Shown: piece by piece, positions 32,100 to 42,945 of the stretch
Numbering within the stretch: position 1 is the first letter of the stretch
Layout of the letters: each line of letters starts with the position of its first letter
Assembly: GCF_905171775.1 (NCBI RefSeq)
Contig: NC_053499.1
Span: 87,727,012-87,791,011, forward strand
DNA from: Rana temporaria
Taxonomy: Eukaryota; Chordata; Amphibia; Anura; Ranidae
DNA: 64,000 bases
Direction of reading: 5' to 3'
The notes under the pieces: generated by a model
The model's database searches: none
The model's input: only the letters and a program-made list of their open reading frames with translations
What the model was told of the DNA's origin: nothing
Translations under genes and position numbers: made by a program

Positions 32100-33445
32100 G
32101 CTCAAATCGGCTAGTACTGTTCAATCAGGGCCCTCCTGGAGCCCTTTAGGTCTATGCAATTACCATATCTTTAACTCCAATGAGGTCGTATTGCTTAACC
32201 ATGCTCAGAATTATTTTCTTGTCTTTTTTGCTTTGCTTTGTCTATCCAGTTATATATTGTATCCCGTCTATGATGGCTAATTGTCATATCATTTTGTCAT
32301 GGAACGTGAGAGGATATGGGTATGCACCTTGCTGTCTCACATTCTTGAAACAGTACAGCCCTTCTGTGGTCTGCATCTGGGAAATGCATTTTAAGCCAGG
32401 TGTTTTTTCCTCTTTTTCTCCATGAATATTTAGACAGCAATTTCACGCTACTTATTCATTTTTCTCCAGGTGAGTTGGCATTATGATTTCACAGAAGGCA
32501 CAATTTACTTGTATGAAAAATGTGGTTGGCCAAACCTGATGGTCTCACCTGTATCTTAGCAAGCATTTACATACCGCTGTCTTTTTTCTGCAGAAGCCAT
32601 GAAGGCCCTGGCCTGCTTCATAGCTGCTTATGCAGGTGTTCCTCTGTTGGCGATAGGGGACTTGAATAATTGTTTAGACCTGATATCTACTTCTAAGCCT
32701 CCTGTTTCCACTACCACAGGCCCCACGCCATTTGCAAAACCTCTGGCTGATCTGGGTTTGAGGGCTATTTGAAGGGAGTTCAACCCCCTGCCGAAAGAGT
32801 TGTCTTGTTGTTCTGCTCCTCATGGAGGTCTCTCCATAATCTTGGTTTGAAAATCCATTTCCATCCATTTCCATTGAAAATCTTATCCCACAATGAACCG
32901 AGAATTGTTTCTGACCATTCTCCATTCTGGGTCAAACTCTCTGTGCAAGGGCCCCCTAAACGCTTTTTATGGAAGGTTATCCCATTTTGGCTTTACCTGT
33001 TCCCAGAACCAGATCCAATCCCCCAAAGTGTTTTTGGCTGTTAACTCTGACACTGCCCCACTAAGGGGACACCCTCAAGGCTTTCTTGAGGGGACACATG
33101 ATTAAACCGATATCCACTATAAAATCCAAAACCATCATGTCGAACCCCACCTCATCCACGAAAGATAAATGGCTGGAAGCCCAAAACCATGTATAGTAAT
33201 TTGTCTCCTACTACATCAAAGAACAACCACTTTTTTTTATTCCCCAGAAATAGAGGAATGGGAAATATAGGGCACATACTGGCAAGAACATAACAGGCGT
33301 CATCCCACATCACAAACACACAGGGAACTGTCTAAATAATATGGGTCTTTTGCCTATTTTGTCTCCAATGTCTCGCAGTTCCGAGCCACTATTTTTTTAA
33401 CCCTTTGTCCGCTTCCTACACTGTCTGAGGCAGACATGGAGATCC
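32100..33445 (+). mobile_element. L1 endonuclease-region remnant
   Basis: A frame from about 32270 reads CHIILSWNVRGYGYAPCCLT then VVCIWEMHFKPG, the first two blocks of an L1 AP endonuclease. Near 32640 comes LLAIGDLNN in another frame, and near 32905 RIVSDHSPFWVKLSVQG, the last endonuclease block. The linker continues to about 33440 with many stops. It is separate from, but may have been continuous with, the L1 C-terminal remnants at 39586-42378. Confidence 0.65.
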
Positions 33446-33730
33446 TTGGTGTTTGTTAACCCCCCCCAAAAAAATACAGATTCTGGTCACTTAAAGCAGA
33501 TTAAACGGCACAGTGCTTGTGCTACGGTATGTAATCTTCCCCCTCTAAACTGTAAAAAAAAAAAAAATCTCCCTGAACCTGCCACCTGCGTCATCCACAG
33601 CCCACCTCTTGGCTCTCAGCTCTCATCTCTCCCCTTCATCCCCCTCCTCCCTGCCTGTCAGTTGTGTCTGTGTCTTTGCAACCCCGCTCCGCTGATATTC
33701 GTAAAAAATGCTCACTATTATAGCTTTGTT
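33446..33730. other. Unassigned, pyrimidine-rich
   Basis: C- and T-rich sequence with an A-run at 33550. There is no coding or repeat signature beyond composition. Confidence 0.4.
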
Positions 33731-33998
33731 TAGCACACTGTATTATTATTTTATAGAAACGTTAAGCACGATCTTCAGGCTGGTCACATGACTCTCGCCG
33801 GTTTCCAGGGCTACTGCAGCAGAGGGGGTGAGCGGCCATGTGACCTTGCCAGTTGACGTCAGAGGGAGATCTTGTTCCCTCCTGCAGTAGCCATATATCA
33901 GATATACAGCAGCCCTGAGTCATTTGACAGGCCTGAAGATCGCTCTAAACAGGTATTTAGAAGCCTTGTTTAAAAAAAAAGACTAGCACAGTGTGCTA
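33731..33998. mobile_element. Inverted-repeat MITE-like element
   Basis: TAGCACACTGT at 33731 and ACAGTGTGCTA ending at 33998 are exact inverted ends. Inside, GATCTTCAGGC (33770) pairs with GCCTGAAGATC (33931), and GGGCTACTGCAGCA is partly inverted. No target duplication was settled. Confidence 0.55.
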
Positions 33999-34283
33999 TG
34001 CCAGGCTCTAATAGAGGGTCTGACATAGACTTTTATGAGTGGGTTTACAAAAGCTTTAATGCTCAACGTTTCCCCCCATCGTTTGTACAATTTTTAATGT
34101 TTTGTAGTAAAGAATTTTTTTTATATCATGTATTTCAGTTTTCATGTATTTCAGTTTTTAAAATGGGTATACTAAGAGGTTATCCTTGAAGACCCATTAT
34201 TTTTCTATTTGTGATCTTTAATGCACCGATCTCTGACAACTTGAACATCTAGCTGGATGGGACCTATTGGACAGCTCAGACAC
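33999..34283. other. Unassigned, possible L1 remnant
   Basis: AT-rich sequence with no clear domain. It lies between two insertions within the plus-strand L1 remnants and may be part of that L1. Confidence 0.3.
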
Positions 34284-35162
34284 TATGGGCCAGATCCACA
34301 AAAACCTGACGTAACTTAAAAAATCCAATTTAAGTTACACTGGCTTAAAGTTTCTACTTAAGTGCCTGATCCACAAAGCACTTATCTAGAAATTTCAGGC
34401 TGTGTAACTAAAATTCCACCGGCGCAAGGCGTTCCTATTCAAATGGGGCGAGTCCCATTTAAATGAGGCGCGCTCCCGCGCCGGCCGTACTGCGCATGCG
34501 CGTCGGCCGTACTGCGCATGCGCGAAGTTACGTTACGCCGAGTTTTGAGGATCGCGACGGCTTAAAGTTGCGTCGGGGAAAAAAAAAATGACAGCGGCAT
34601 GCATTCCTGAGGGAGAACTCCATGCCAATTTTCAAAGAAAAAACCGGCATGGGTTCCCCCCCCAGGAGCATACCAGGTCCTTAGGTCTGGCATGGGTTGT
34701 AAGGAGACCCCCCCACGCCGAAAAATTGACGTAGGGGGTCCCCCTACAATCCATACCAGACCCGTATCCAAAGCACGCTACCCGGCCGGCCAGGAAGGGA
34801 GTGGGGACGAGCGAGCGCCCCCCCCCCCCTCCTGAGCCGTGCCAGGCCGCGTGCCCTCAACATGGGGGGGTTGGGTGCTCTGGGGCAGGGGGGCGCACTG
34901 CGGGCCCCCCCACCCCAGAGCACCCTGTCCCCATGTTGATGAGGACAGGACCTCTTCCCGACAACCCTTGCCATTGGTTGTCGGGGTCTGCGGGCGGAGG
35001 CTTATCGGAATCTGGGAGTCCCCTTTAATAAGGGGGCCCCCAGATACCGGCCCCCCACCCTAAGTGAATGGATATGGGGTACATCGTACCCCTATCCATT
35101 CACCTGGAGGCAAAAAGTAAAAGTTAATAAACACACAACACAAGGCTTTTTAAAATATTTTA

Positions 35163-35600
35163 TTATTCTGCTCCGGACGCCCCCCCTGTCTTCGTTATTA
35201 GCTCAATTACCAGGGGGGGCTTCTTCTTCCGCTCTCCGGGGGTCTTCTTCCGCTCTCCGGGGGTCTTCTTCCGCTCTCCGGGGGTCTTCTTCCACTCTCC
35301 GGGGGTCTTCTCCGCTCTCCGGGGGGGCTTCTCCGGACTCCGGGGGGGCTTCTCCGGACTCCGGGGGGCTTCTTCCATCTTCTCCCCTCTTCCGCTCTTG
35401 ACTCGGCGAACCCCGGTTCTTCTGCAGCTCTCCGGTGCCTTCTTCTTCAGCGCTGGCTGCCTGCTATGTTTGTGTGTTAGCTCGATTTCTAACAGGCAGC
35501 CGGCGCGGTCTTCTGTGGCGTCAGGGTCTTCTGGTCTTCTGTTCTTCCGATGTTGTCTCGTCGCCTGTTGTCGCTGTAATGATGGAAGCGCGCCTTGCAT
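35163..35600 (-). CDS. Hypothetical basic repeat protein in the left arm
   Basis: This is an open frame of 145 codons from the ATG at 35600. The N-terminal part is rich in Q and R (LQRQQATRQHRKNRRPEDPD), followed by a lysine/arginine-rich middle. The C-terminal repeats are RSPEKPP twice and GE(R/W)KKTP about four times, from a 21-bp minisatellite at 35222-35310. A TAA stop overlaps a poly(A) signal. I do not recognise the protein. Because the ATG is so close to the TATA box, translation might instead start at the internal ATG of MEEAPRSPEK. The mirrored frame on the other arm is shifted, so coding may be fortuitous. Confidence 0.3.
   Translation of the reverse strand: MQGALPSLQRQQATRQHRKNRRPEDPDATEDRAGCLLEIELTHKHSRQPALKKKAPESCRRTGVRRVKSGRGEKMEEAPRSPEKPPRSPEKPPRRAEKTPGEWKKTPGERKKTPGERKKTPGERKKKPPLVIELITKTGGASGAE
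35222..35345. repeat. 21-bp minisatellite
   Basis: Tandem CTTCTTCCGCTCTCCGGGGG-type units, mirrored in shorter form at about 35985-36075. Confidence 0.85.
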
Positions 35601-35603
35601 CCC

Positions 35604-35730
35604 ATTTATATAGGCATCACCGTCCCATCATGCTCCGGTAGGTACCCACGTGGTGGGTGCACGTGGGTAGGCACCCACCACGTGGGTACCTACCGGAGCA
35701 TGATGGGACGGTGATGCCTATATAAATGGG
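35604..35730. promoter_or_regulatory. Predicted bidirectional promoter at the palindrome centre
   Basis: Two TATATAAA-type boxes face away from each other (minus strand near 35604-35613, plus strand near 35719-35725). Three CACGTG E-boxes lie between them (35647-35652, 35660-35665, 35679-35684). The layout is that of a divergent core promoter. The first in-frame ATG lies only about 5-10 bases after each TATA box, so transcripts starting about 30 bases downstream would begin after it. No expression evidence is available. Confidence 0.45.
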
Positions 35731-36720
35731 ATGCAAGGCGCGCTTCCATCATTACAGCGACAACAGGCGACGAGACAACATCGGAAGAACAGAAGACCAG
35801 AAGAGAAGATGACGCCACAGAAGACCGCGCCGGCTGCCTGTTAGAAATCGAGCTAACACACAAACATAGCAGGCAGCCAGCGCTGAAGAAGAAGGCACCG
35901 GAGAGCTGCAGAAGAACCGGGGTTCGCCGAGTCAAGAGCGGAAGAGGGGAGAAGATGGAAGAAGCCCCCCGGAGTCCGGAGAAGCCCCCCCGGAGTCCGG
36001 AGAAGCCCCCCCCGGAGAGCGGAAGACCCCCGGAGAGCGGAGAAGACCCCCGGAGAGTGGAAGAAGAAGCCCCCCCGGTAATTGAGCTAATAACGAAGAC
36101 AGGGGGGGCGTCCGGAGCAGAATAATAAAATATTTTAAAAAGCCTTGTGTTGTGTGTTTATTAACTTTTACTTTTTGCCTCCAGGTGAATGGATAGGGGT
36201 ACGATGTACCCCATATCCATTCACTTAGGGTGGGGGGCCGGTATCTGGGGGCCCCCTTATTAAAGGGGACTCCCAGATTCCGATAAGCCCCCGCCCGCAG
36301 ACCCCGACAACCAATGGCAAGGGTTGTCGGGAAGAGGTCCTGTCCTCATCAACATGGGGACAGGGTGCTCTGGGGTGGGGGGGCCCGCAGTGCGCCCCCC
36401 TGCCCCAGAGCACCCAACCCCCCCATGTTGAGGGCACGCGGCCTGGCACGGCTCAGGAGGGGGGGGGGGCGCTCGCTCGTCCCCACTCCCTTCCTGGCCG
36501 GCCGGGTAGCGTGCTTTGGATACGGGTCTGGTATGGATTGTAGGGGGACCCCCTACGTCAATTTTTCGGCGTAGGGGGGGTCCCCTTACAACCCATACCA
36601 GACCTAAGGGCCTGGTATGCTCCTGGGGGGGAACCCATGCCGGTTTTGTTTTTTACAAATTGCCGTGGAGTTCTCCCTCGGGAAAGCATACCAAATGCCG
36701 TCGCTGCAATGGGCCTTTAC
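35672..36720 (+). repeat. Right arm of the giant inverted repeat
   Basis: This is the mirror of the left arm. The hairpin at 36525-36604 (GGTCTGGTATGG... paired with ...CCATACCAGACC) has a stem of about 35 bp with few mismatches. The frame homologous to the left-arm frame is broken near 35803. Confidence 0.9.
36110..36170 (+). terminator. Predicted poly(A) site, right arm (mirror at 35115-35165)
   Basis: AATAAA at 36124-36129 is followed about 20 bases on by GCCTTGTGTTGTGTGTT, a typical GT-rich downstream element. The mirrored site serves the left arm. Confidence 0.5.
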
Positions 36721-37153
36721 AAGGTGTGACTAACTTTACACTTTGTAAAACGAGCCCTAATTTTACACTTGCAAAATAACACTTACGGCGCAAAAAAGAA
36801 GCTAGAAAGCTTTGTGGATCGCCTTAAGTGCTAATTTGCATACTAGCAACGGCATTTCGACTCGAAATGCCCCCAGCGGCGGATGCGGTACTGCATCCTA
36901 AAATTAGGCAGTGTAAATCAATTACACATGCCGGATCTTCTGTGTAACTTTGGAAAAAGCCTTTTGAGGATCGTTTCCAAAGTTACACACAGACTGAACA
37001 GCACTTAAGTCGGAGTATCTCTTTTGAGGATCTGGCCCTATATGCAGCTTATTAATATCCTCTGAGGTTGAATTTACAGCACTGTCACATCTTGAAATGG
37101 GCTTCCCACATGTTTCGCCTGACTTTACCATGGTGTTCCTATTAAAATTACTT

Positions 37154-39570
37154 ATGTCATTTTTTAATTTGTTTTATTCAATTTTTTCTTACACAAAAAT
37201 ATAGCTTTCATTACATTTCCAATAGGCATAAAAAAGGGGATCACATTTAAAATGCACGCTACATTACATCTACAAAAATGACATCATTGACAACAATATG
37301 GTTCAATCCTACATCCTCCTGATTTTTCATCTCAATCCTACCTCAGCCTTCTCATTACCCTCTCACACCCCCCATGAGGGAAGAAAAAAAAAAAAAGAAA
37401 GAAGGGGGCCCCAAACCCCCACCCACCTAGTTATATTAAAGTGCTATGTGCCCAATTTCCCATTTCTATCCTTTATTAACTATAACATCCATATTTGTTA
37501 TGAGGGGACGAGAGTCCACTCTTTCCCCATTATCTATTTACCACTTTTGTGCTAAAAAAACACACTAAATAAAAAAGAGGAGGGGGGGGTATACCCCCCA
37601 CCCATGTTGTGTTATTTAAAGTGCATCATACTCGATTTCCCTGTGTCATCCTTTAAATTTAAATTAACTACTGTGAAATCTATTTTTCCTTTTTATTTTT
37701 TATGGGGGCAAGAATATCCCATTCTTGCCCCAATAACCACTAATCTCGTAAGTGAAAAAGAGAAGAAGAGGAAAAAAAAATTAAATTTAAGTTTATAATT
37801 ATATAAATTCCCCCCAGAGGGGGGGGGGACCTACTACTCCTGCCTTAGGCTTAATCAGCTGGAATTCCTTAGGTATTACCTTCCCCACACATATAGCCTA
37901 CTTATACTTGGGACTGTCTGAACTCCACCCAACCCCTCCAAGTTCTAAGATCACCATTTTTAGATTCCTTGTGTAGGCACATTGCCTCCTCCATAGTTCT
38001 TATATATTTTTCACCATCCCTCAACCAATCCTGCATCGTTGGGGCTTGCTTTACCTTCCACTCTTTCGAAATCAATTACTTTTGCTGCATTCAGTAGAAT
38101 TGGGATAATTGCTGCTTTGTATTTCTTCCTAGAGATAGCTATTCTGTGGAACAAACATTGCCAGGGATCCAAACCAATCTCCATTCCACTGATGATCTTG
38201 ATTTAATCTAATATTTCCACCCAGTATAGCTGGATCTTAGGGCACTGCCACCATATGTGGGCGTGGGTTCCCACCTCTCCGCATTCCCTCCAACATAAAG
38301 GTGACACCTGGGGATTTATCATATGTAATTTTGCTGGGACATACCATACAGTTAATTTAAAATTAATTTATTTTATCCAAGTATCGACAGAGGTGGAATG
38401 AACATAATCTAGAACTTTACTTATCATTGTTTCTGGCAGTGGCTGGTTCAGTTCTAATTCCCAACTCTCAGTTGGGCACACGGCTCCTCTCGCTAGGTGT
38501 GTCATCAACAGCTTATAAATAGAAATTCCATGTCTATCTATCCCCTTTTGGTCGACTAATTTTTCCCATGGATTCAGCCTATCAACCCCCCCGCAGGGGT
38601 TTTGGGAGAGAACCTATAAAATGTTTATCTCCACACTTCCCATGGAGTTGACGCGTATCTTTCAAGTAGTTCAAATAGTGAACATAGGACATTCCCCCTC
38701 ATAACATCCTTTAGTCTCAGGTAGGACAATGTAGTCCATTTTAGATATAAAAAAGGAAAAAAGTTATTTCCTGATGAGGGCATCCTGTTATACTGTCCCT
38801 GTCTATTTTTGATTAATTCCACATTCTCAATGCTTCTACAGTAATCGGAGCCATTCCAGCTGAAAGACCTCTGAACTGCCTTGGAATCCAAATAATCTGT
38901 CTTAACACAGATTTACAGGTTCTTTCTTCCAATTCTACCCATTTTTTTGGCCGAGGAGCAAGAGCCCAATCCATAACTCTCCACAGAATTGCTGCTTTGT
39001 GATATTTTTCAAGATCCGAGAGTAATAATAATTCTCCTTGGATCTAGTTAATATCCGGAAGGCAATACGATTGCTTCTATTATTCCATACAAATTTCTGT
39101 ATTGCCGATCTCCATGTTTTAAAATATGCCCCAGGAATTTTTATCGGCAAACTTTGGAAGATTTACAGGGCTTTTGGGAGGATCATCATGTTAATCACAC
39201 TTATCCTGCCAAACCATGACAGTCTATCCCTTCAATTCACTTTTTATTTTATTCAGGGGAGGCATATTGTTATCTTGGTATAAATATACAGCTGATTTCG
39301 ACAGGAACACTCCCAAATACTTCAGACCTTTTTTGATTTCACCTGAAGGGATATCATTTTCGGAGGTCTCTACTCTCACTTGACGGAATCAAAATATTTA
39401 ATATTTCAGTTTTTTCCATATTTACCTTTTAAATTTGATACACTCCCATAATATTTTTGGTAGGGTTTGTTATATACACCATAATATCATCTGCAAAAGC
39501 GGAATCTTATGTTCTTGACCTCCAACCTCTATACCTCGAATTTCCTGATTGGCTCTTATGGATGTTATTA
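37154..39570 (-). mobile_element. 5'-truncated L1-type LINE with target duplications
   Basis: The duplications (C/T)TATTAAAATTACTT lie at 37139-37153 and 39571-39585. On the minus strand the copy starts within RT (a degenerate FADDIMVYITN near 39490) and continues through LPIKIPGAYFKTWRSAIQKF and FVWNNRSNRIAFRILTRSKE (39150-39030). The C-terminal region (KAVQRSFSWNGSDYCRSIEN, 38891-38830) and a long 3' UTR follow to 37154. Many stops are present. 5' truncation is usual for target-primed insertion. Confidence 0.8.
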
Positions 39571-39676
39571 TTATTAAAATTACTTTTGAAGCATACAAAG
39601 TCTAGTCTATGGGTTAATTGTCTCCTACAAGCCAAATTAACAGGATTCTATTTGTGGAGAAATCTGGGTATCAATT

Positions 39677-40233
39677 TGTGATGCATTTGCCTATATGTCT
39701 CAGTTTAATTCTCCCTGCTTGCCATGTGTGATTCAGTCCTCGGCTAACAGGTTGTTGAAGTGCTAATGTCCCCTCACTATTTCTAAAGGTTAATTGATCT
39801 ATTGTGTTGTGTGAAGGAGATCTGTGTTTAAGTGGCTTGTGTTAATTATTCTGATTGCTCCATTGTGGTAATTATCTCTCTATATGCGGGGTCGAGCTGT
39901 CTAGTTAATGTATTCAGTACAACTAGTAATCAGCGTCACTGATGTCATTGTCTAAAGAAAATGTGTTTTCAGAATCGGCTCCGTCGTGTCTGCCTAATCA
40001 TCTGTATGGAAGCCCCAGTGTGAGGGGGCGGAGATTTGTCATTGTAACAGTTTTGGAAATTACATATAAGCTCTGTGTTATAACATTAAACTCTGTCTTG
40101 TTCTAGCAGTAAGCCTGGACTCATGTGTGGCTTAATGGGCGATCTCAGGAATATTCCTCCTAGTGGAATATTGGGTGATGTTCTTATGGAAGAAGGGAAT
40201 CTTTGACGGGGATTTCATACCAATACCGTCACA
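39677..40233 (+). mobile_element. Solo LTR, 557 bp
   Basis: The ends are TGTGA...TCACA, flanked by the 5-bp duplication CAATT (39672-39676 and 40234-40238). An ATATAAG box near 40062 and an ATTAAA signal near 40084 fit LTR promoter and polyadenylation signals, giving the plus orientation. No internal region is present, so the two LTRs of the original insertion recombined. The parent family (endogenous retrovirus or Ty3-like) cannot be told. Confidence 0.85.
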
Positions 40234-40686
40234 CAATTGTTCTCCAAGAACATACAGAGACCATTTTCTACTTTTTCAAAAGGAATTTGCACTTCTGAGA
40301 CAACAGTTCTTTAGATATTTGCAGCTGTGATATGCGCTCCATGCCCAGGCCCACTACTCTACTCAAACCCTAAATAATCATCCACTGATCCCTGATATGT
40401 CATAATGGGCATAATCTCTCGTATATACGCTGTCCTTGTGTAACTCACTCAGGATGTGGCAAGTCTACCCCGTAAAGGCAAATGGGAACAAACTGGGAGA
40501 GAAATGGGAATCACATGTTAAGCTTCTGTACCTAGCTTGTTGGCATCTTCATTTAAAAAACTCAATTATTTTTACTTCATCGAGCATATAAGATTCCCGC
40601 TAAGTACATAATTCACTCTCCCTATGCCCCAAGTGGAGTAGAGATGTAGGAGACCTAATTTATATGTTCTGGCGAGGCCTAAAACT

Positions 40687-42190
40687 ACAATGCTCAAAAA
40701 AATGAAAGGAACACTTTGAAAACACATCAGATCGCAGTTGGGAAAATATGGATATCGATACGGATATGGACTGGGTAATGTGTTGGGAACAAAAGGATGC
40801 CACATTGTTTGATGGAAATAAAAATGATCAACCTACATGGGGCTAAGTTCAAAAGCACCCTGAAAATCTAAGTAAAAAAATTATACAGCAGACTTGTCCT
40901 TTTTGCTGAAATTTCACTGAAACAACTCAAAATGGTACTTGGTAGTTTGTATGGCCCCCACCTACTTGTATTCATGCCTGACAACGTTGGGGCTCCTGAA
41001 CAGACCTGAGGTGCAACCTTGCGGCGTCAGATGGACTGAAACCTAATGCCCTAGGGGTTTTCTATTGGATTTAGGTCAAGTGAGCATGGGCGCTATTCAA
41101 TGTTAGACAATTCTCTCATCCTCCAGGAACTGGCTGCATACTCTCGCCACATGAGGCCTGGAATTGTTGTGCACCAGGAGAAACCCATGATCCGCTGCAC
41201 TAGCGTAGGGTCTGACAATGGGTCCAAGGATTTCATCCCGAACCTTAATGGCAGTCAGGGTGATATTGTCTAGCCTGTTAGAGGTCTGTGTGTCCCTCCA
41301 TGGATATGCCTCCCCAGACCATCACTGACCCACCCACCAAACCGGTCATGCTGAACAATGTTGCAGGCAGCGTAATGTTCTCCACGGTTTCTCCAGACCC
41401 TTTCACGTCTCTCACATGTGCTCAGGGAGAACATGCTCTCATCTGTGACAAGCACATGTTGCCAGTAGCAGACCTGCCAATTCTGGTGTTCAATGGCAAA
41501 TGCCAATCAAGCTCCACAGTTACGGGCAGTGAGTACAGAGCCCACTAGAGGAAGTTGGGCCCTCAGGCCATCCTCACAAAGTCTGTTTCTGATTGTTTGG
41601 ACAGAGACATTGACACCAGTGGCCTGGTGCAGTTCATTTTGTAGGTCTATGGCAATGCTCGTCCTGTTCCTCCTTGCCTAAAGGAGCAGATACCGGTCCT
41701 GCTGATGGGTTAAGGACCTTCTACGGCCCTGTTCAGCTCTCCTAGAGTAACTGCCTGTCTCCTGGAATCTCCTCCATGCTCTTCAGACTGCTAGGAGACG
41801 CAGCAAACCTAGCAATGGCACATATTGATGTGCCATCCTGGAGGAGTTGGAGTGCCTGTGCAACCTATTTTAGGGTCCAGGTATCGCCTCATGCTACCAG
41901 TAGTGACACTGACCCTAGCCAAATACAAAACTAGTGAAAAAACACTCAAAAGAGTAGGGAAAATAAATGTCAGTGGCCTCCACCTGTAAAACCATTCCTG
42001 TTTTGGAGGTCATCTCATTGTTGCCCATCTAGTGCACCTGTTTTTAATTTAATTCACACCAAAGCAGCTAAAACTGATTAACAACTCCCTCTGTTACTTA
42101 ACTGATCAGATCAATATTCCAGTAGTTCAATTGACTTAATGCTATGCTCTGATTAAAAACTGTTCCTTTTATATTTTTTTTTGAGCAGTG
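40687..42190 (-). mobile_element. Tc1/mariner element B
   Basis: The ends are CAATGCTCAAAAAAATGAAA and CTTTTATATTTTTTTTTGAGCAGTG (imperfect inverted copies), with TA at 40685-40686 and 42191-42192. A decayed transposase lies on the minus strand. The length (1.5 kb) is that of a full element. Confidence 0.85.
40960..41905 (-). pseudogene. Tc1-type transposase, decayed
   Basis: The best block is 41506-41270: EHQNWQVCYWQHVLVTDESM with the first catalytic D, then CERRERVWRNRGEHYAACNI and VQHDRFGGWVSDGLG. Downstream fragments (VSPGAQQF near 41180 in a shifted frame) mark the second catalytic region. Stops and frame breaks occur throughout. Confidence 0.8.
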
Positions 42191-42378
42191 TATTTAGATA
42201 CTAGAAGGACATAACCAATACTATATCCTCTGTGTTTATGGCCACTATCTCACAAGACCCAATTAACTTGCCTTTTGGGCTATATAGATGAGGAATTGTT
42301 TACTCTCCAGACAAATTATACACTGCAGTGGTAAGGCTCCTATATATAGCTTGTAAGCAAATAGTTTGTTCCCCCCTC

Positions 42379-42487
42379 ACCTTCCAGGACAGCTACTTGA
42401 GAGATGATTGGCTCCGCCCTCTACAGGAAACAAAAATCAGATACAATTTTAAAGGCCCCTCTCTTTCCTCTGACCCTCAGTTGTTTT
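42379..42487. repeat. DIRS-3 left inverted terminal repeat
   Basis: It is complementary to 48976-49085. Shared blocks include GATGATTGGC, CTACAGGAAACA and CTCTGACCCTCAGTTGTTT. Confidence 0.85.
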
Positions 42488-42734
42488 GTGTTTACAGACC
42501 CTCCAGAGGCACCGACACGTTTTTTTGTTTTTCTTTGATCCGGTAACTGTGTTTGGACCCCCCTTCTCTGTTGAAGTGGGTGTTTTTTAGTCATGTACTC
42601 CCAGGAGGAGTTCTGTCCAGAAGGGTTCCCTATTCGGAGGTACTTGCTTACCTGGCTGAGGAAATGGTGGCAACTTCCTTCAGTTTTTTTCCCGGCTCTT
42701 TGTGGAACCTTGTCCTCCTCGTGTTTCGCCAAAG

Positions 42735-42815
42735 GTGTACAAAGATGGCGTTGGAGGACTACCGGTGACGCGGCAAGATGGCGCCGGAACCGGAAGTCAC
42801 GTGACACACTTCCGG
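42735..42815 (+). promoter_or_regulatory. Promoter-like cluster in the DIRS-3 leader
   Basis: Two AAGATGGCG boxes (YY1-like, 42742 and 42775), CCGGAAGT (ETS-like, 42790-42797) and CACGTGA (E-box, 42799) lie within 70 bases, about 150 bases before the gag ATG. This is a compact housekeeping-type motif set. The function is inferred from motif identity only. Confidence 0.4.
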
Positions 42816-42945
42816 GCGCCTTTTTTTTAAGGAGCACGGCACACTACACCAATGACATCTAGGGAACAGTCTGCTTAACGCCAGACAGGCGCATTTCTAG
42901 CAGGACAGCAGCAGCCTATTTCTCCGGCCGATCTCCACTCACCCG

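Larger units (their letters stand above)
34600..35659 (-). repeat. Left arm of the giant inverted repeat
   Basis: This arm is the reverse complement of 35672-36720 along its whole length, with small indels (for example two bases near 35515 against 35803). It contains six separate hairpins: 34684-34762, 34874-34924, 34924-34949, 34957-34985, 35010-35045 and 35065-35102. Outward from the centre come a TATA box, an open frame, a poly(A) signal and then the hairpins. Confidence 0.9.
34287..37038. mobile_element. Giant palindromic element, 2.75 kb, TAT target duplication
   Basis: The ends GGGCCAGATCC and GGATCTGGCCC are inverted and flanked by TAT at 34284-34286 and 37039-37041. A 3-bp TWA-like target and this end sequence fit Harbinger-type MITEs. 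The outer 300-400 bases are ordinary MITE-like DNA. The inner 2.1 kb is a long near-perfect inverted repeat (arms 34600-35659 and 35672-36720) with a 12-base loop. It has a promoter-like centre, mirrored frames, mirrored poly(A) signals and mirrored hairpin strings. There is no transposase. Confidence 0.85.
39586..42378 (+). mobile_element. L1 ORF2 C-terminal remnant, split by LTR and Tc1
   Basis: Joined across the insertions, frames at 40240-40680 (EFALLRQQFFRYLQLRYALH; then DLIYMFWRGLKL) and 42195-42375 (TISSVFMATISQDPINLPFG; AVVRLLYIACKQIV) match the C-terminal domain order of L1 ORF2. The segment ends where DIRS-3 inserted. It is heavily decayed. Confidence 0.5.

Noticed and set aside
34270..37050. 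CRISPR array or operon-like structure in the palindrome
   Set aside because: The 21-bp repeats are tandem without spacers and the setting is a vertebrate genome.
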